From Pseudomonas sp. SORT22 (GTDB lineage: Bacteria > Pseudomonadota > Gammaproteobacteria > Pseudomonadales > Pseudomonadaceae), in the NCBI RefSeq assembly GCF_018417635.1, contig NZ_CP071007.1:4402501-4466500 (forward strand): a stretch of 64,000 bases of DNA, written 5' to 3'. Each line of letters opens with the position of its first letter. Position 1 is the stretch's first letter. Shown here piece by piece: positions 61,998 to 64,000 of the stretch. The position numbers and the translations under genes were made by a program. Below the pieces are notes generated by a model. It did not search any database. It worked only from the letters and a program-made list of their open reading frames with translations, and was not told where the DNA came from.

Positions 61998-62626
61998 TGA
62001 GCACGCACGCATTCTATACCGAGGCACAAACCTGCCTCGCCGCACTCAACCCACAGTGGGCTGCGCACATCGAGGCGATTGGCCCGTGCCTGCACCAGCC
62101 CAAACCCACCCGTGACCCGTATCAGGCACTGGTGCGGGCTATCGCCTACCAGCAACTGCATGCCAAGGCCGGCGATGCGATCCTCGCGCGCTTTCTGGCG
62201 CTCTACCCGGGCAGCGCCTTTCCAAGCCCCGAGCAGGTGCTGGCGACCACCCCGGAGCAGTTGCGCGCCTGCGGCTTCTCAGCGAGCAAACTGGCAACCA
62301 TCCAGGGCATCGCCCGGGCGCGCTTCGACGGCCTGGTGCCGGACTATCAGCAGGCTCTGATGCTTGAAGACGAGGCACTGATCGAACGCCTGGTGAGCCT
62401 GCGTGGCGTGGGCCGCTGGACCGTCGAGATGTTGCTGATCTACACCCTGGAGCGCATGGACATCCTGCCGGCCGACGACTTCGGCGTGCGCGAGGGCTAC
62501 CGCCGCTTGCAGGGCCTGCAAGGGCAACCGACACGCCGGCAGATGATCGACCTGGGCAAGCACTGGAGCCCCTACCGGACCGTGGCCGCCTGGTACCTGT
62601 GGCGAGTGCCGGCCACTCGAGTTTGA
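61997..62626 (+). CDS. alkA: DNA-3-methyladenine glycosylase II (AlkA-like)
   Basis: This 209-residue HhH-GPD DNA glycosylase has the helix-hairpin-helix region LRGVGRWTVEMLLIYTLERMDILPADDFGVREGYRRL, which carries the catalytic Asp (in ADDFGV). It excises alkylated purines such as 3-methyladenine. The start overlaps the MocR stop. ada follows after 76 bases in the same direction, giving an alkylation-repair pair. Confidence 0.9.
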   Translation: MSTHAFYTEAQTCLAALNPQWAAHIEAIGPCLHQPKPTRDPYQALVRAIAYQQLHAKAGDAILARFLALYPGSAFPSPEQVLATTPEQLRACGFSASKLATIQGIARARFDGLVPDYQQALMLEDEALIERLVSLRGVGRWTVEMLLIYTLERMDILPADDFGVREGYRRLQGLQGQPTRRQMIDLGKHWSPYRTVAAWYLWRVPATRV

Positions 62627-62702
62627 ACGCAAGACCCGGAGTTTTTCCGCAGCGCCAAAGCCGTAGCCTGAACCCATCGATCAACGCCAGGAGCACCCCG
62701 TC

Positions 62703-63764
62703 ATGAGTACAGGCAAACCACGGATCAGCGAATCCGACCCACGCTGGCAGGCCATTCTGGCCCGCGACCCGGCCGCTGACCAGGCCTTCGTCTATGCCGT
62801 GCGCACCACCGGCGTGTACTGCCGGGCGAGCAGTAGCTCGCGCCTGCCGCGCATCGACAACGTCGAATTTTTCGACAGCGCCGAACAGGCTGAAGCCGCC
62901 GGGTACCGGCCAAGCAAGCGCCGCGGCGCCGACCAGACCCACGTTGCCGAACAGCACCGGGCCCAGGTCACCCGCGCCTGCGCTTTGATCGAAAACGCCG
63001 ACCCGGCGCCGAGCCTGAACCAGCTGGCCGAGCAATTGAACCTGAGCCCTTTCCACTTTCACCGGGTGTTCAAGGCCGTGACCGGGCTGACGCCCAAGGC
63101 CTATGCCTCGGCCCACCGCGCGCACAAGGTACGCACGCAGTTGCAGCGGGCGGCAACGGTGACCGATGCCCTGTACGAGGCCGGGTTCAATTCCAACAGC
63201 CGCTTCTACGAATCGAGCAACGCGCGCCTGGGCATGACCCCGGGGGCCTATCGCGACGGCGGTGCCAACACTGAAATCCGCTTTGCCATCGGCCAGTGCT
63301 CCTTGGGGGCAATTCTGGTGGCGCAGAGTGAACGGGGGATTTGCGCAATACTGCTCGGTGACGATCCGCAGGCGCTGCTCAATGACCTGCAGGACAAATT
63401 CCCCAAGGCCAACCTGATCGGCGGCGACGCCGGGTTCGAAACCCTGGTGGCCAGGGTCGTGGGCTTTATCGAAGCGCCGGGCATCGGCCTGGACCTGCCG
63501 CTGGACCTGCGCGGCACGGCGTTCCAGGAGCGAGTCTGGCAGGCGCTGCGGGCGATCCCGGCTGGCAGTACAGCCAGTTATGCCGAGATCGCTCAGCGCA
63601 TCGGCTCTCCCAGGGCGGTGCGCGCGGTGGCCCAGGCTTGCGCGGCCAATGCCCTGGCTGTGGCCATCCCGTGTCACCGGGTGGTGCGCAGCGACGGCAA
63701 CCTCTCGGGTTACCGCTGGGGCGTGGAGCGCAAGCGTGAGCTGCTGGCGCGCGAGAGCCAGTGA
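62703..63764 (+). CDS. ada: Ada-like regulator/O6-methylguanine-DNA methyltransferase with altered zinc site
   Basis: This 353-residue protein has the three Ada parts: an N-terminal methyl-phosphotriester domain (RTTGVYCRAS), an AraC-type helix-turn-helix region (SLNQLAEQLNLSPFHFHRVFKAVTGLTPKAYAS and FNSNSRFYESSNARLGMTPGAY) and a C-terminal methyltransferase with active Cys324 in IPCHRVVRSDGN. In the N-terminal zinc site only Cys40 remains. The other three positions are Ser44, Ser71 and Arg74 where E. coli Ada has Cys, so metal binding and phosphotriester sensing as in E. coli look unlikely. The O6-methylguanine repair site is intact. Confidence 0.92.
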   Translation: MSTGKPRISESDPRWQAILARDPAADQAFVYAVRTTGVYCRASSSSRLPRIDNVEFFDSAEQAEAAGYRPSKRRGADQTHVAEQHRAQVTRACALIENADPAPSLNQLAEQLNLSPFHFHRVFKAVTGLTPKAYASAHRAHKVRTQLQRAATVTDALYEAGFNSNSRFYESSNARLGMTPGAYRDGGANTEIRFAIGQCSLGAILVAQSERGICAILLGDDPQALLNDLQDKFPKANLIGGDAGFETLVARVVGFIEAPGIGLDLPLDLRGTAFQERVWQALRAIPAGSTASYAEIAQRIGSPRAVRAVAQACAANALAVAIPCHRVVRSDGNLSGYRWGVERKRELLARESQ

Positions 63765-63770
63765 GGCGGG

Positions 63771-64000
63771 TTACTGGAAGTTGACGTCGAAAGCCTGGTA
63801 AAAGGCGTTGCCGGTGTCAGCGACCAGCCACAGCAGCACGATTACGTGATGGCCTTTTTTGTTGGCCGGTAGCTTGACCTCGTGCTCGACCTTGGCCACG
63901 AGTTTGTCCGTATGGGCCCAGCGCGGCACATAGGGATAAATGTCATCGGCAAAGGGCGTGGTTTCAAGTTGCGCGCGGGTGATGCGTTTACTCTCGTCCC
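63771..64000 (-). CDS. AA10 lytic polysaccharide monooxygenase / chitin-binding protein, C-terminal part
   Basis: The last 75 codons are visible (stop at 63771-63773). They include HEVKLPANKKGHHVIVLLWLVADTGNAF, ending in YQAFDVNFQ, the typical end of a single-domain AA10/chitin-binding enzyme with no carbohydrate-binding module after it. The copper-binding N-terminal His and the rest of the gene lie to the right of the window. AA10 enzymes cleave chitin or cellulose oxidatively after secretion. Confidence 0.75.
   Translation of the reverse strand, partial: DESKRITRAQLETTPFADDIYPYVPRWAHTDKLVAKVEHEVKLPANKKGHHVIVLLWLVADTGNAFYQAFDVNFQ

Overview
The window is a stretch of a GC-rich Pseudomonas chromosome, most like the P. 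putida / P. fluorescens lineages. Evidence: gbuA/gbuR beside an Aer-type receptor, the fadD2-fadD1-phaJ1 block, a PuuA/PuuB-like pair, REP elements with the CTCCCACA core, and strong AGGAG-type ribosome sites. From memory, gene order resembles P. putida KT2440 around PP_4515 to PP_4553, plus an adhesin with its own exporter. I see no rRNA, tRNA, insertion sequence, prophage or CRISPR array.

Region 1 (1-20.8 kb): a MarR-type regulator (cut by the window edge), recQ, a YecA-like gene and a ybaN-like gene. Then comes a complete type I secretion adhesin locus: a 3113-residue LapA/MapA-type adhesin (minus strand) faces away from its TolC-, LapB- and LapC-type exporter genes (plus strand). The adhesin has an N-terminal retention module with a TAAG protease site, nine repeats of about 738 bp, a von Willebrand A domain, RTX repeats and a C-terminal secretion region. 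A FleQ-like site precedes the TolC-type gene. A DTW-domain tRNA-modifying enzyme and an Aer-type receptor follow.

Region 2 (20.8-28.7 kb): the guanidinobutyrate module (gbuR, gbuA, sodium:solute symporter). Next is a 41-codon gene preceded by a perfect ANR box, at the position where P. aeruginosa carries PA1414/sicX. A LysR/MFS divergent pair, a DMT exporter and small unknown genes complete it.

Region 3 (28.7-46.8 kb): a DEAD-box RNA helicase, a YbdG-type mechanosensitive channel, a second DMT exporter, azoR (with a leader hairpin that hides its ribosome site), a LysR regulator, an alpha/beta hydrolase, a periplasmic cyclophilin, an MsbA-like ABC exporter, a GNAT protein, a phosphate-type porin, an ECF sigma/anti-sigma pair, a FabH-like synthase and hrpA.

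Region 4 (46.8-58.2 kb): gamma-glutamyl-polyamine synthetase and oxidase, fadD1/fadD2, a lipase and phaJ1 (fatty-acid activation and hydroxyacyl-CoA supply), then an ECF42-type sigma operon (SnoaL, DGPF/YciI, AHSA1, sigma) with a matching promoter, and a 37-residue basic protein.

Region 5 (58.2-64 kb): a LysE exporter, a hicAB toxin-antitoxin pair with a palindromic operator, a threonine/serine dehydratase divergent from a MocR regulator, the alkylation-repair pair alkA-ada, and the C-terminus of an AA10 lytic polysaccharide monooxygenase cut by the window end.
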